Virus record (IMG/VR): IMGVR_UViG_3300036766_000474
Coordinates: 1 to 47,861 of that record
Direction: 5' to 3' (one strand)
DNA from: a virus
DNA length: 47,861 bases
The translations under genes and the position numbers were made by a program. This document shows, piece after piece, positions 22,828 to 32,105 of this stretch (positions within the stretch are counted from its first letter, which is position 1; every line of letters begins with the position of its first letter). Under the pieces are notes generated by a model. That model searched no databases. It was not told the DNA's origin and saw only the letters and a program-made list of their open reading frames with translations.

Positions 22828-25115
22828 TAGTCTACCGTCAACCTTTCCAGCGTTACCGTGATGTCGTAGTTTGGAGTGGTGGCGATGGAGGTCTCGTAGG
22901 AGATTATATTGCTGTTTGCGCGGAACACGGCGTTGATGCTAGTGATGCTGCCTGCTCCGAGCGCAGTACAGTCCGCAGCAGCAGCAGTAATGGTCTGCGT
23001 GGTGTTCGATGCGTCCTTGTAGGTGATGGTCGGGGTGATAGTGTCTCCCGCCCCAATCACCGTGCAGTTGATCACAAGCGCCACGCGGAAGGTGCCTATG
23101 CCCGCACCCGCAGGAAGTAAGGTGGTTGTAGTAATAGCGGATGTCTGGGCCAGCTTTGTTACGTTGGCAACATAGGTTGAATGGTTAAGCGGGCTGGCCG
23201 GGGAAGTCAAGGTATAAACCCAATTTACCGTGTTTCCCGAAAATGTCGGTAGGGAGTCAATCCAAGAATAAGGGTCTATAGAAACACCCTTAGCGAGATT
23301 TTTAACCGTCCAGTTCCCTCCCCCAAACGGTGCGCCTGAAAGCTGAGAACTTTGAAGGTCAATTCCGGTGTTCGTTCCCAGCGAGTGTCCGTCTATAGTC
23401 ATTTTGGCGATAGACAACTGGCTATGGGTGGCGAGTATACCCCTATGGACTGCGTTAACATCACAGTTGATTGTTCCCCGAAACCATATGCGGGAATATT
23501 GGGCGAGTCCACAAACTAGCGAGCCTCCAGTTCCGGTTTCGTAACCCAAGATAGCATTGGTGCTTGTGTTATTGCCGTCAGACCGATAATCGGTAAGGAG
23601 TGAGTCATCAAGAATCCAAGCGTAAGGCGACCCGGCGGCCAGATTCGTAATCAACACGGAGGAAGTAAACGATGGGTCTACAAAGTCATTGTTGTCAATC
23701 CAGATGGTAGAACCTTCTGTAGCCCCAAACCCCACGCCGGGTGCGGTAATCAACACTCCACTCATACCGACAAACGCATTCGCAGCACGAACACCGAACT
23801 GACCGGAGCCGCTGTTGTTTCCCTTGACTGTCAACCCACGCAAAATAAGATTTCCTCCAGCGATAGAAACTACATCACTTGATGAGTTGATTGCGGTAAT
23901 AATGTATGTACTGGGGGCAGTATCTGTGTCATCCCCAAGGATTTCTACCCACGAGTAGGCGGGAGGATAGTTTCCGTCGTTAATGGGCCATTGTACTGTC
24001 CCGCTTTGATTAGCTCCGCCACCGCTACCTCCCGCAAATACCCTACCATTGATTGTTACTCCACCGGTGTAGGTTCCCGCGCTTTTGAGGTGGATGATGT
24101 AACGTCCACAAACAAGTCCGGGAAGTTGGTCAACCGCGTGTTGGGGGGTAAGCCAAGGAAGGCCGATTGTACCATCACCCGTGGTATCGTTACCGGCGGG
24201 GTCAACGTACCAATCCGTAACCCCCGCAATGGTGCAGGTAATTCCCCCACCTCCCGCTGGCTGCCACGCGGGTTCTCCTCCTACAACCGTCAATACTTCT
24301 GCCGGTGCGCCAATACCAAGCCGTGACCATAAAGGCGTCCCGCCGTGCCCGATAACAATATCACCCTGTGCGACAGATGCAGGAGTTGTGTCAAGGTGGG
24401 TGACCGACAACAGGTTGTGTGGTATAGCTACCCCATCAAGACAGATTTCCACCCCAGTGGGTTGTTTGTAACAGAAGATGTCTCCCGTCTTTGAGTAAGT
24501 GCGGATCTTACTTATTAAGGGAGCAGATGGAGCAGGCTGACTCACCCAATCAAAAAACCTACTAACTTGGCCGAAGTCGATCCAAGCGGTGGAGAAGTGG
24601 CCAACGTAACGCAGTTGGTTTGTACCGAGAGTGAATGCGTCGTCCGCGGCAGGGATTAAGTTTGCTGCGATAGGGTTGGCGGTCACAACCACGTATTGGG
24701 GGACGAGGTTTACGATTGTGCAAAACCGCGGATTCATCAAACTGTAGGTTGCACCAGTGATAAGGTAGTTTGAAACCGTGTTTGTAACCACCCCGTTAGG
24801 AGCAAACTTAACCACGTAACACGTGTTTGAGGGCATGATTAAGTCATTGCCCCACAATAAACAGTCTCCAGTGAGAGCGAGGTTTTTAATGTCTCCCGTT
24901 GCGTTAATCCCGCACTGGGCTTTTTGGGGAGCGATAATCCCGGTGTTCTTTACGAAGTACTGAACACTCCCGGCGAGGGGTTGGATGTCGAATTCCACAA
25001 ACCCTTTGGTAGAGGCGATACCGGTGATGTCTTGAATGTTGCCGGACACAACAGTTTTTGCTTGTCCCCACAACATCCCTGAGAGGAACAGAACCGCGAA
25101 TAGGAGTTTTTTCAT
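22827..25115 (-). CDS. Tailspike-like beta-helix protein with N-terminal signal peptide
   Basis: 762 residues from the ATG at 25115, which has GAAAGGACAAAT upstream. Residues 1-19 form a classic Sec signal (MKKLLFAVLFLSGMLWGQA). Around 302-327 lies the pectate-lyase-type entry motif WYVDPAGNDTTGDGT followed by a long run of beta-helix turns (NLILRGLTVKGNNSG, ISIAKM-like strands), as in tailspikes. Many Cys (C68, C85, C99, C132, C215, C225) would suit disulfides outside the cytoplasm. A signal peptide is not expected on a protein assembled into virions in the cytoplasm. It may instead be displayed on or released from the infected cell. Confidence 0.75.
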   Translation of the reverse strand: MKKLLFAVLFLSGMLWGQAKTVVSGNIQDITGIASTKGFVEFDIQPLAGSVQYFVKNTGIIAPQKAQCGINATGDIKNLALTGDCLLWGNDLIMPSNTCYVVKFAPNGVVTNTVSNYLITGATYSLMNPRFCTIVNLVPQYVVVTANPIAANLIPAADDAFTLGTNQLRYVGHFSTAWIDFGQVSRFFDWVSQPAPSAPLISKIRTYSKTGDIFCYKQPTGVEICLDGVAIPHNLLSVTHLDTTPASVAQGDIVIGHGGTPLWSRLGIGAPAEVLTVVGGEPAWQPAGGGGITCTIAGVTDWYVDPAGNDTTGDGTIGLPWLTPQHAVDQLPGLVCGRYIIHLKSAGTYTGGVTINGRVFAGGSGGGANQSGTVQWPINDGNYPPAYSWVEILGDDTDTAPSTYIITAINSSSDVVSIAGGNLILRGLTVKGNNSGSGQFGVRAANAFVGMSGVLITAPGVGFGATEGSTIWIDNNDFVDPSFTSSVLITNLAAGSPYAWILDDSLLTDYRSDGNNTSTNAILGYETGTGGSLVCGLAQYSRIWFRGTINCDVNAVHRGILATHSQLSIAKMTIDGHSLGTNTGIDLQSSQLSGAPFGGGNWTVKNLAKGVSIDPYSWIDSLPTFSGNTVNWVYTLTSPASPLNHSTYVANVTKLAQTSAITTTTLLPAGAGIGTFRVALVINCTVIGAGDTITPTITYKDASNTTQTITAAAADCTALGAGSITSINAVFRANSNIISYETSIATTPNYDITVTLERLTVD

Positions 25116-25125
25116 ATTTGTCCTT

Positions 25126-26358
25126 TCATCGGCACCCAACCCCCAAAAGGGAGATGGATTGGGAACAGGTAGATGCTACAAATGGCACATAATCCACATA
25201 AATCGCCAAGAAATCATCATCAACAACTCGGGTAGTAGACGTAGTTTTGCGAACCGCCACGGTTGGGGCGCTTCCAATAGTTATTCCGGTCGTGGAGACT
25301 GACCCGAAATGAGTTGCCCACCCAGAAGGGAAGGTGCCGCACGTGGTTGCAGTATCGTTTCCGTAATCGAAGTTGTTGCCTCCCGCCGTTTGTGCAGGGT
25401 TAGCATTAATCCATACCCCGCCAACCTTTGTAGCCGTAGAAACGGCTTCGCAGTCATTCGTAATCGCCATTACAGCATTAACGGTATCCGATGCTCCGAC
25501 TCCAGCGGTCGCATATGTCTGCGCGGTTGGAATGTAATCAAGGTTTCCGCCGCTAGCTGCGTTTTTAATGTATTTGACATTTGAACTCGAAGTATCTCCT
25601 TGAGGCGGGATATTGTTAACGGCGTCCCAGAGATTTGAAGTTCCACCGGCACCGCCCGTCCAGGAGTTAAGACTTCCGGGGTCAGTCGTTGGAAGAACTA
25701 GAATTGATTGGCCCGCGCCAATGGCTGGTACGCCAACTGAATCATCCAGGAGAATGTCGTCTATGAATATTTCACCCGTGACGTTAGGTGAAGCATCCAC
25801 AGATAGTCCAAACCTGATTTCGGGATGAGCAATGCCGGATGAAGCAGCAACGGTTCGCCAGCGGATTCCATCAACATCCAATGCGGTGAGAGAAAAACTG
25901 TTATAAACGTCTATAAGATACCAAGTATTAACACTAACCGTATTTGTCCCGGTCGAGGAGCTGGCCCCCAAACCAATGGTAAGGCGGCCATCAGTTTCCA
26001 ATCTCACCCACCGCGAAAGCGTACCCGTCGAAGTAAAGTCAGCCATGATTTTCGAGGCGGCATCGGGCAGTGTTGTCACATACAAATAAAAACGAATAGA
26101 GCCCACAATGTCGCGGGGCGTACCTCCCGCAGCCACCGACTTAATTGTTACGTACCCCGTTCCAGCCGTCGGATTGGCGCGTATTGCGTAGCCGCCCGTG
26201 CGCTTAGTTCCGCCCTGAATAGATGCAGTTCCGGTAGATGAAAAGAACTCTCCCAAACTTCCCATCTCGGCTCCGCAGATGTAACTCCTCGCCGCAAATG
26301 CGACCTGGTAATCCATCATCAGCAGCATCAGCAGCGCGACAGTGAGGTAGCGTCTCAT
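25126..26358 (-). CDS. Fibre-like/lectin-like protein with signal peptide
   Basis: 410 residues. The N-terminus MRRYLTVALLMLLMMDYQVAFA reads as a Sec signal with cleavage after AFA. The mature part has a ConA/laminin-G-like set of strands (YAIRANPTAGTGYVTI, GSIRFYLYVTTLP, RLETDGRLTIGLG, WYLIDVYNS), often used for glycan binding, and a Cys-containing C-terminus (STCSQSISLLGVGCR). It lies between two other exported fibre-like genes. The role in the virion or at the cell surface is not known. Confidence 0.65.
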   Translation of the reverse strand: MRRYLTVALLMLLMMDYQVAFAARSYICGAEMGSLGEFFSSTGTASIQGGTKRTGGYAIRANPTAGTGYVTIKSVAAGGTPRDIVGSIRFYLYVTTLPDAASKIMADFTSTGTLSRWVRLETDGRLTIGLGASSSTGTNTVSVNTWYLIDVYNSFSLTALDVDGIRWRTVAASSGIAHPEIRFGLSVDASPNVTGEIFIDDILLDDSVGVPAIGAGQSILVLPTTDPGSLNSWTGGAGGTSNLWDAVNNIPPQGDTSSSNVKYIKNAASGGNLDYIPTAQTYATAGVGASDTVNAVMAITNDCEAVSTATKVGGVWINANPAQTAGGNNFDYGNDTATTCGTFPSGWATHFGSVSTTGITIGSAPTVAVRKTTSTTRVVDDDFLAIYVDYVPFVASTCSQSISLLGVGCR

Positions 26359-28364
26359 CAGTAGATGGTATAACTAACGGTTCCTGAGAGTTGCGTAGTG
26401 GCTGAAGTAACCAGACAGATGCTATCGCCCGTGGCCGCTGTCTTCAGCACAGTCCCAAGCCCGCTTCCTGCGGTCAGGCCGCCGTTCGCGGCGAAGTTGT
26501 AGCCCGAAGCCGCCGTTGTGCCGCCGGAGATGCCCGCCGTCCCCGTCCCGCAGGTCGCACCCGTCCCAGACAGCCACGCCACATTATTCGCCGCAGCCGT
26601 CACAAGTTGGAAGGCGCAGATGCGGATGTGCCGACCGGATACTCCGGTGACAATGAGCGTGGTGGTGATTGTCGAGATGTTCACTGCCTGTTGAGAATCG
26701 CAGATAGGGATTCCCGCCATGAATCCACCCGTAGCTCCCGACGTGATTCCCCCAGCGAGGATTGCATTGGCTGGAGGAGCCGCGCCTGTAGCTGCGTCCA
26801 TCGCTGCCCCAAGGTTCCCTTGTGCGCGCACTGTACCGATTACCTTGGTGGTCTCTGCGTTGAGTGTCGCAGCGACGGGAATAGAGGCTTGGTCGGATGC
26901 GATAACCACGGGTAGCGAGTTCGCGGCGGTCTTGGAACCTACCGTGGGGGCGGTCGAGCCAATCCATGAGGTGTTGTCAATCGTGAGGCGGTTGGAAGCG
27001 TCTACGTTCACACCACGGTCGTTCCCGGCGGCATCCTGAATTCGCGTTCGCTGGCTGCCCTTGAGGTCAGTCGAGAGCAACACTTGGTCGGCTTCGGTGT
27101 ATGACTTCTGAGCGGCATTAGCGACGGCTGGCAACACCCCAACATTTGTCCCAGCCGGGGCAGCATTGTTGGTTGTCAACGTCCCTATCACCGTGGCGGT
27201 ACCAGAAGTTGTAACCGCCCCCGAAACGACCCACGGAGAAGTTACTTGAGTAGCATTAACCGGGCAGGTCGAAGCCGCATTGCAACGAACGAATACGTCT
27301 CCGTCCACTCCGGTGACGCCCACCTTGTTGGTGATAGAGGTCAACGTGCCAGAGTCAAGTATCGTATGTTGAGGCGACGAGAAGGTAATGGGGAAGCCGC
27401 TCGTTCCGGGCAATACCAGCAACTCCCCACGAGAACTCAACTGGAACTGGTTGTAGCGGGTGTCAGTGAGCGTCGGTTGAGTTGCATTGTAGCGGGCTAC
27501 GGGCGCAGTGTTCAGGCTCCCGGCGATGGCGGCAGCGTTGTTCACGTCACCTGCCGTGGCGTTAGCTCCCGCCACCAGCTTGATGTTCGTGTCTACTTGG
27601 TTGGTGATGCTCGTCACAGCGGTAATCGTGCCAGAATCTACAATCGTATGCTGCGGGGACGCAAAGGTGATGCTGCCAACTGACCCAGAATCAGTGATGA
27701 CGTGAGGAACGTTGGTGATGAAGGCGTTTACTCCAGGCACGAGCACGGCCCCCGGAGATGTTCCGTAATTAGCCATCGCACCAAGAGTGCCGCCCGCCCA
27801 AGTTGGGACGCTCACCACCCACGGGCTTGTTCCCTGCGTGGCTGCGAAGGTGGTGTTGGCGATTGAGCCCGCAATAGTCACCGAGTCGGTGGCTGAGTTC
27901 AGTGACCAGTTACGGTCACGGGCATCAAAGTACACTGTACCGTTTGTAAGTCTTACTGGCACAGGGTTGGTGTTCGTAGGCGTGACTCCAAGGAATTGCA
28001 GGAAGTTAATATCCTGTGTGCCGCCGGGAGTGAATGTACCAGTCACTGGTAATGGCGACGTAACTAACGTTCCACCTACCCGCTTGATGTCTACTGAAGT
28101 TGTTTGACCGTAAAGCTTTAGAGAGAGCAACAAGACTCCTAAAAGCACAAGTCCAACCAACAACGCTTTTTTGTGTTTGGGTTTACCGTGCTTCAAGTGA
28201 GTTAACCTTGCAATAGCTCTCTCTCGAGGGTAGGGTTCTTCAGGGTGTTGTTTACGGACTTCAGCTTCGGCAACGTCTACTTCCTCAACAGCAAGTTTTG
28301 CCGTTAGGAAGTGCCCCGTCCCCATCTGTTTTAAGTAACGGTTTGCTGTTTTACTTACTCTCAC
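26358..28364 (-). CDS. Fibre-like repeat protein with N-terminal membrane anchor
   Basis: 668 residues. The first 65 are charged and cytoplasm-like, then KKALLVGLVLLGVLLLSLKL (66-85) is a clear single membrane helix of the signal-anchor type. The rest is a Thr/Ser/Gly/Ala-rich fibre with internal repeats: SPQHTIVDSGTIT and SPQHTILDSGTLT, a third partial copy (VPHVITDSGSV), and twin TSPWVVS segments. The C-terminus is a compact Cys-containing domain. This looks like a surface-anchored fibre rather than a normal tail fibre. Confidence 0.65.
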   Translation of the reverse strand: MRVSKTANRYLKQMGTGHFLTAKLAVEEVDVAEAEVRKQHPEEPYPRERAIARLTHLKHGKPKHKKALLVGLVLLGVLLLSLKLYGQTTSVDIKRVGGTLVTSPLPVTGTFTPGGTQDINFLQFLGVTPTNTNPVPVRLTNGTVYFDARDRNWSLNSATDSVTIAGSIANTTFAATQGTSPWVVSVPTWAGGTLGAMANYGTSPGAVLVPGVNAFITNVPHVITDSGSVGSITFASPQHTIVDSGTITAVTSITNQVDTNIKLVAGANATAGDVNNAAAIAGSLNTAPVARYNATQPTLTDTRYNQFQLSSRGELLVLPGTSGFPITFSSPQHTILDSGTLTSITNKVGVTGVDGDVFVRCNAASTCPVNATQVTSPWVVSGAVTTSGTATVIGTLTTNNAAPAGTNVGVLPAVANAAQKSYTEADQVLLSTDLKGSQRTRIQDAAGNDRGVNVDASNRLTIDNTSWIGSTAPTVGSKTAANSLPVVIASDQASIPVAATLNAETTKVIGTVRAQGNLGAAMDAATGAAPPANAILAGGITSGATGGFMAGIPICDSQQAVNISTITTTLIVTGVSGRHIRICAFQLVTAAANNVAWLSGTGATCGTGTAGISGGTTAASGYNFAANGGLTAGSGLGTVLKTAATGDSICLVTSATTQLSGTVSYTIY

Positions 28365-28669
28365 TGAACGTCCTCTGTTTGCGCGAAAACTGCGGAACCA
28401 CTTAAGGTTTCGATATACCCGACAATATCCCCCTGAAAGAAGGGTCGTTTCCCTTCCACAGCCTTAATAATAAGGGTAGCACCAGCCACACACCTTACTG
28501 CAGGGGAAGTTGCGTCGGGAATCCTTATTTGGAAAGGCAAAAGAGTTGCTGCGTCTTGGTTGTTCTCTCTCAACATAATTTTGCGACACCACGATTGAGC
28601 AACAACGGCTTCAGGACTACCGATTGCATCGACGGTGAAAAGGAACGTTGCTGGAGAGGTTACGGTCAT
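28361..28669 (-). CDS. Hypothetical virion-region protein, 102 aa
   Basis: Beta-rich small protein (FLFTVDAIGSPEAVVAQSWC, TLIIKAVEGKRPFFQGDIVGYI). No motif recognised. Lies in the run of small structural genes between the capsid and fibre genes; its stop overlaps the next ATG by 4 bases. Confidence 0.5.
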   Translation of the reverse strand: MTVTSPATFLFTVDAIGSPEAVVAQSWCRKIMLRENNQDAATLLPFQIRIPDATSPAVRCVAGATLIIKAVEGKRPFFQGDIVGYIETLSGSAVFAQTEDVQ

Positions 28670-28673
28670 TCAT

Positions 28674-29129
28674 TTATTCCTCTCCCCTTATCTCCGCAGC
28701 ACAGTTGACGTTGGCGGGAGCGGTACAAACCAGTGCAATTCTTAACCCACCAGGGATGATGATTTCACCCTCTGGCAACGGGAGAGGAAGAGGAATCCCA
28801 GACTGGGGGTGAACCAACCACGAAGCTAACCTTGCTCCTTTGGCAGGTTCAACAGTGTAGTTGGTACCTCCGGTCAACTGAAGGGCTGTGGTAAGATCCG
28901 AGTCCAACGGCACAGGGTTGTTCGCAGTCGCCGTGCCCGCGGTCGTTGTCCTGTACACTTCTACCAACACCGGAACTGCAACGTTTGAATTACCGTCGAA
29001 TGAGATCGAAATCCCGGTGATTGCAACCCTTACTCCGGCAGCAGCGTTCAACCCCAACACTGTTTTAAGGGTTGCGGCTACAAGCGCTACAACAGCAGGG
29101 GTTGGTTGAACAAACCTATTTCTGGCCAT
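28674..29129 (-). CDS. Hypothetical virion-region protein, 151 aa
   Basis: A Val/Ala/Thr-rich beta protein (GVRVAITGISISFDGNSNVAVPVLVEVYR) resembling small capsid-decoration or fibre-base proteins. It ends with a strand LRIALVCTAPANVNCAAEI. No family firmly recognised. Position among head genes favours a virion role. Confidence 0.5.
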   Translation of the reverse strand: MARNRFVQPTPAVVALVAATLKTVLGLNAAAGVRVAITGISISFDGNSNVAVPVLVEVYRTTTAGTATANNPVPLDSDLTTALQLTGGTNYTVEPAKGARLASWLVHPQSGIPLPLPLPEGEIIIPGGLRIALVCTAPANVNCAAEIRGEE

Positions 29130-29135
29130 ATGTCC

Positions 29136-29411
29136 TCACTTAAAGTAAACTCGCAATACCGCACCTGCGGTTAGGGTATCAACAATCATTCCGTTGATCC
29201 ACCCGATCTTTTGGCTAATTACAGGAGATAAGTCCGCTTCTCCGTTCGCTGCCCACACCACGTTGCCGTTCTTGTTTTTGACAATCACGTTATCAGTGTC
29301 GAGGGTGTATTGAGCAAGCTCAAAGTGAACGATGTCGAGCTCCGTGGTAAAGAAGGGAGCTGCTTGTGGGGTGTCAATCGACCACGGCATTTCTGCAAGT
29401 TGGTTAGCCAT
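29136..29411 (-). CDS. Hypothetical protein, 91 aa
   Basis: Small beta-rich protein (LDIVHFELAQYTLDTDNVIV, then INGMIVDTLTAGAVLRVYFK). Unrecognised. The ATG overlaps the stop of the membrane protein gene, so translation is coupled. Confidence 0.5.
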   Translation of the reverse strand: MANQLAEMPWSIDTPQAAPFFTTELDIVHFELAQYTLDTDNVIVKNKNGNVVWAANGEADLSPVISQKIGWINGMIVDTLTAGAVLRVYFK

Positions 29412-29617
29412 TACTTTACCTCACTCTTCAGAATCTTCTCCCAGATAGCGTCTTTGGGATCGTTAACACGAAAGCCCAACCTACGTGCGAAATCTAACCA
29501 TAGAGTATCGTGTTCCCACACTCTACGGGTGAAGGGTTCGATAAACTTCCAACCTAAACCGAGAAGGGTAGTAACTACTAAGAGATTACCGAGTGAGACA
29601 GTAAAGTCGAAGTGCAT
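29411..29617 (-). CDS. Small membrane protein, 68 aa
   Basis: I start at the ATG at 29617, which has GGGAGG upstream, rather than the GTG two codons earlier. One hydrophobic helix (LLVVTTLLGLGWKFI) precedes a polar C-terminus. A single-pass protein in the middle of head genes could be a minor virion or lysis-related protein; nothing decides between them. Confidence 0.5.
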   Translation of the reverse strand: MHFDFTVSLGNLLVVTTLLGLGWKFIEPFTRRVWEHDTLWLDFARRLGFRVNDPKDAIWEKILKSEVK

Positions 29618-29631
29618 TACCACCCTCCCAG

Positions 29632-30576
29632 TTAAGCAGGATCTGCAGCAGTGATTCCACCAGCGAGTGAGTTGAAGTTACCAGCCCACTCATCGTTGGC
29701 GTTCGACTTCACGTACCCACCACCAATACCGTACGTCCCCGAGAGGTAGTTTTTGGTGATGACGTTGTGACCACCACCTCCCGTCAGGTCGATACTGAGT
29801 GTGGTAAATTGACCCATCACGTTGTTGAGGATGAAGCTGTCTGTTAACGACGCAACAATGTGATTGGTGTTGAGATCAAAGCGGTTGTCTTCAATGATAA
29901 AGCGATGACAGAAAGCTCCTGCCGTAATCGCAGTCGTGAGATCGTTGAAGATGTTCCCTTTGATCAGGAGGTCGAACACGTTCTCCGTGCCCGAGATTTT
30001 GATTCCAGCCAACCCCGCCCCCGCGAACCTGCATCCGAGGACAGCGGCGTGGGATGAATCTCTTTCGAGATCCCCCGCAGCAGCATCACGGATGAAGTCC
30101 AAAGCGGCGTCGTCGGAAGGACATGCGAACAAAATGTTCGCAAACCTCCACCCTTGTTGACGAACGGTCAATAGGGCGGTTGTGGCGGCAGGAACAGCAG
30201 GTGACTTCCACGTCGCAGCGCTATAACCGTTGTTTCCGGTGTGTGCGTCTGCGTGACGAGGACGAGTCCCCTCACCAATGATTGTCACGTCAAAGATACC
30301 ATCGGGAGCAGAAAGTTGCTCCTTAATATCTCCAGTGAAGTGGATCACGGCGCCTGACTCGAGCAGTTGAAATGCTCGTGCCATAGTGAGCAGAGGTTCG
30401 TCGGGGTTGTCTCCAGGGGCTCCATCGTTACCAATCAGGTCGCGGTTTTGACCGATAGTAGCGAGGGAGGAAACTCCCCTAACCCAGATTTGCTTCCGAC
30501 CGTTCATCGGAATCAAATCACCAACCCCGGCAGGGACCCCCATTGAGGTCAACCCTTGTGGGAAATTAGTTGGCAT
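29632..30576 (-). CDS. Beta-helix virion protein, 314 aa
   Basis: From about residue 90 onward the sequence runs in regular short strands with Asn and Gly turns (FDVTIIGEG, AAVLGCRFAGAGLAGIKISG, LLIKGNIFNDL, FIIEDNRFDLN, FILNNVMG), the signature of a right-handed parallel beta helix. It sits directly after the major capsid gene, an unusual place for a tailspike. I infer a head decoration or head fibre. No signal peptide. Confidence 0.62.
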   Translation of the reverse strand: MPTNFPQGLTSMGVPAGVGDLIPMNGRKQIWVRGVSSLATIGQNRDLIGNDGAPGDNPDEPLLTMARAFQLLESGAVIHFTGDIKEQLSAPDGIFDVTIIGEGTRPRHADAHTGNNGYSAATWKSPAVPAATTALLTVRQQGWRFANILFACPSDDAALDFIRDAAAGDLERDSSHAAVLGCRFAGAGLAGIKISGTENVFDLLIKGNIFNDLTTAITAGAFCHRFIIEDNRFDLNTNHIVASLTDSFILNNVMGQFTTLSIDLTGGGGHNVITKNYLSGTYGIGGGYVKSNANDEWAGNFNSLAGGITAADPA

Positions 30577-30579
30577 GGT

Positions 30580-31473
30580 TCACACTCCTGGGCTTCCCGC
30601 GATCCCGTGCCAATAAGTGACGCCCGCGATGAATCGGAAGAAGGTGCTGAAGTTAGCTCCCTTCGTCATGAAGTCATCTTGGGAGTCAAACATTGGTTGG
30701 GTGCGCCAGAAGAATTTAAGGGTGTGACTGTTTTTCGCGGATAAAATCCACCACGCCGTTGTGGAAGTGAGGTAGTGATTGGTGTAGGGAGTTAGTCTCC
30801 CCTGCATCACGTTCACCTCATTGTTTCCAGTGTACGGTCTGTATGCCGAGTGAAGGATTTCTCCAGCTTTGAACTGAAGGTCCACAGGGAACCAGACCTC
30901 TTCAGGAACCATCCGCTTGATCAACCCTCGCTCGTTCTGCATCTTCTCGAACAACAGGATTAGTTCCTGCATGCCCGTAATACTGAACGCGACGTTGGTA
31001 GCGGATTGGTTGCTGTAGGTTCCACCTCCCAACAGGGGGTGAGCAACGTTACAGAGACTAACGCCATCCACCGACTTCTGGGTTGTGAACGAGTTCGTGA
31101 GCACCCCGATAGCGCCTGCCTCAATCGTCTGACGGATTCCTCCGGCAAAGTCTTGAGATACACGCTGCATGATCCCGTACTGGTCGTCATCCCACATCTC
31201 TCTCGTGACTTGGAATCCCAACCCAAAAGCTGCCGGCTGGTAGCGAACGTTTCCACCCTGAATGGGCTCATCCAACTTAATGGGCTCACCTTCGGGTTTC
31301 GGCGGAACGCTTCCCAACCCAGCAACCAGCTGGTCTTCCTCGTACGCTTTGGTAGTAGGGTGAACGTTAAACAGTGCGGAGAATTCCTCCGGGTGCATTG
31401 CCAGGTCTTCATAGATGACACTGAAGAGGCCTGGCGCTAACAACTGAGCAAACGCGCCACGTGTAGCTGCCAT
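30580..31473 (-). CDS. Major capsid protein
   Basis: 297 residues, in the right place after scaffold and decoration-like genes. The pattern fits a HK97-type head subunit: an N-terminal segment (FSVIYEDLAMHPEEFSALF), an E-loop region (QPAAFGLGFQVTREMWDDD), a long spine helix and a C-terminal A-domain with RTQPMFDSQDDF. It resembles the major head subunits of some podo- and Mu-like phages. No protease is seen nearby, so maturation may be protease-free. Confidence 0.75.
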   Translation of the reverse strand: MAATRGAFAQLLAPGLFSVIYEDLAMHPEEFSALFNVHPTTKAYEEDQLVAGLGSVPPKPEGEPIKLDEPIQGGNVRYQPAAFGLGFQVTREMWDDDQYGIMQRVSQDFAGGIRQTIEAGAIGVLTNSFTTQKSVDGVSLCNVAHPLLGGGTYSNQSATNVAFSITGMQELILLFEKMQNERGLIKRMVPEEVWFPVDLQFKAGEILHSAYRPYTGNNEVNVMQGRLTPYTNHYLTSTTAWWILSAKNSHTLKFFWRTQPMFDSQDDFMTKGANFSTFFRFIAGVTYWHGIAGSPGV

Positions 31474-31482
31474 CTGGCCTCC

Positions 31483-32091
31483 TTAGAGTGACATCTGTTG
31501 TGCAGCGTGGGTGATCTTGAAACCGACCTTACCATTCACCGTTCCAACCGGATCGATGAAGTCGGTAATTTCGACACAAGCTCCCGTCGCTGCGGATGTT
31601 TTTGCTTTGTCCACGTACCAGTAAGCGTTGCCGGGATCGATGGTCAAACCAAAGATCGCACCTAAATCCGTTTGGGCAACAACACCCGAAGGATTGTCGG
31701 TACTGTCCCCTAAAACTCCTTGGAAGATCATCTCATCCATCGCGATATCGACGCCACACAAGCCGTCGCTAGGCGGGGCTCCCACCGGGATCAAGACAGC
31801 GCTTGGTTGGTTCTGCACTGACCCGTAGGTAAGAGTTTTCGGCACAGCACTGGTAGTGAGGCTATGACCTGGTTCCTGTGCAAACCCGGCGATTACTGCA
31901 GTCGCTACGTCGTGGATGGTGGGGTTAGCGATTAGGTAACCGCTAGACACTTCCACCATTACAGGCGTACCGATTTTGAAGGATTGGGTGTCCTTCTCTT
32001 GCAGACGTCGGGTGATTGCAACGGCACCAGTTGTCCCTAAGACCTTGAAGGTCTTAATGGGGATTGCCTTACTACTGGTTGGAGTTGCCAT
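31483..32091 (-). CDS. Capsid decoration/accessory protein, 202 aa
   Basis: A Thr/Ala/Val-rich beta protein (GTPVMVEVSSGYLIANPTIH, TAVIAGFAQEPGHS, DEMIFQGVLGDS) with a common phage head-accessory layout. Located immediately upstream (in transcription) of the major capsid gene. No enzyme motif. The exact position on the capsid is unknown. Confidence 0.58.
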   Translation of the reverse strand: MATPTSSKAIPIKTFKVLGTTGAVAITRRLQEKDTQSFKIGTPVMVEVSSGYLIANPTIHDVATAVIAGFAQEPGHSLTTSAVPKTLTYGSVQNQPSAVLIPVGAPPSDGLCGVDIAMDEMIFQGVLGDSTDNPSGVVAQTDLGAIFGLTIDPGNAYWYVDKAKTSAATGACVEITDFIDPVGTVNGKVGFKITHAAQQMSL

Positions 32092-32105
32092 TTATCTCCT
32101 CTCGT

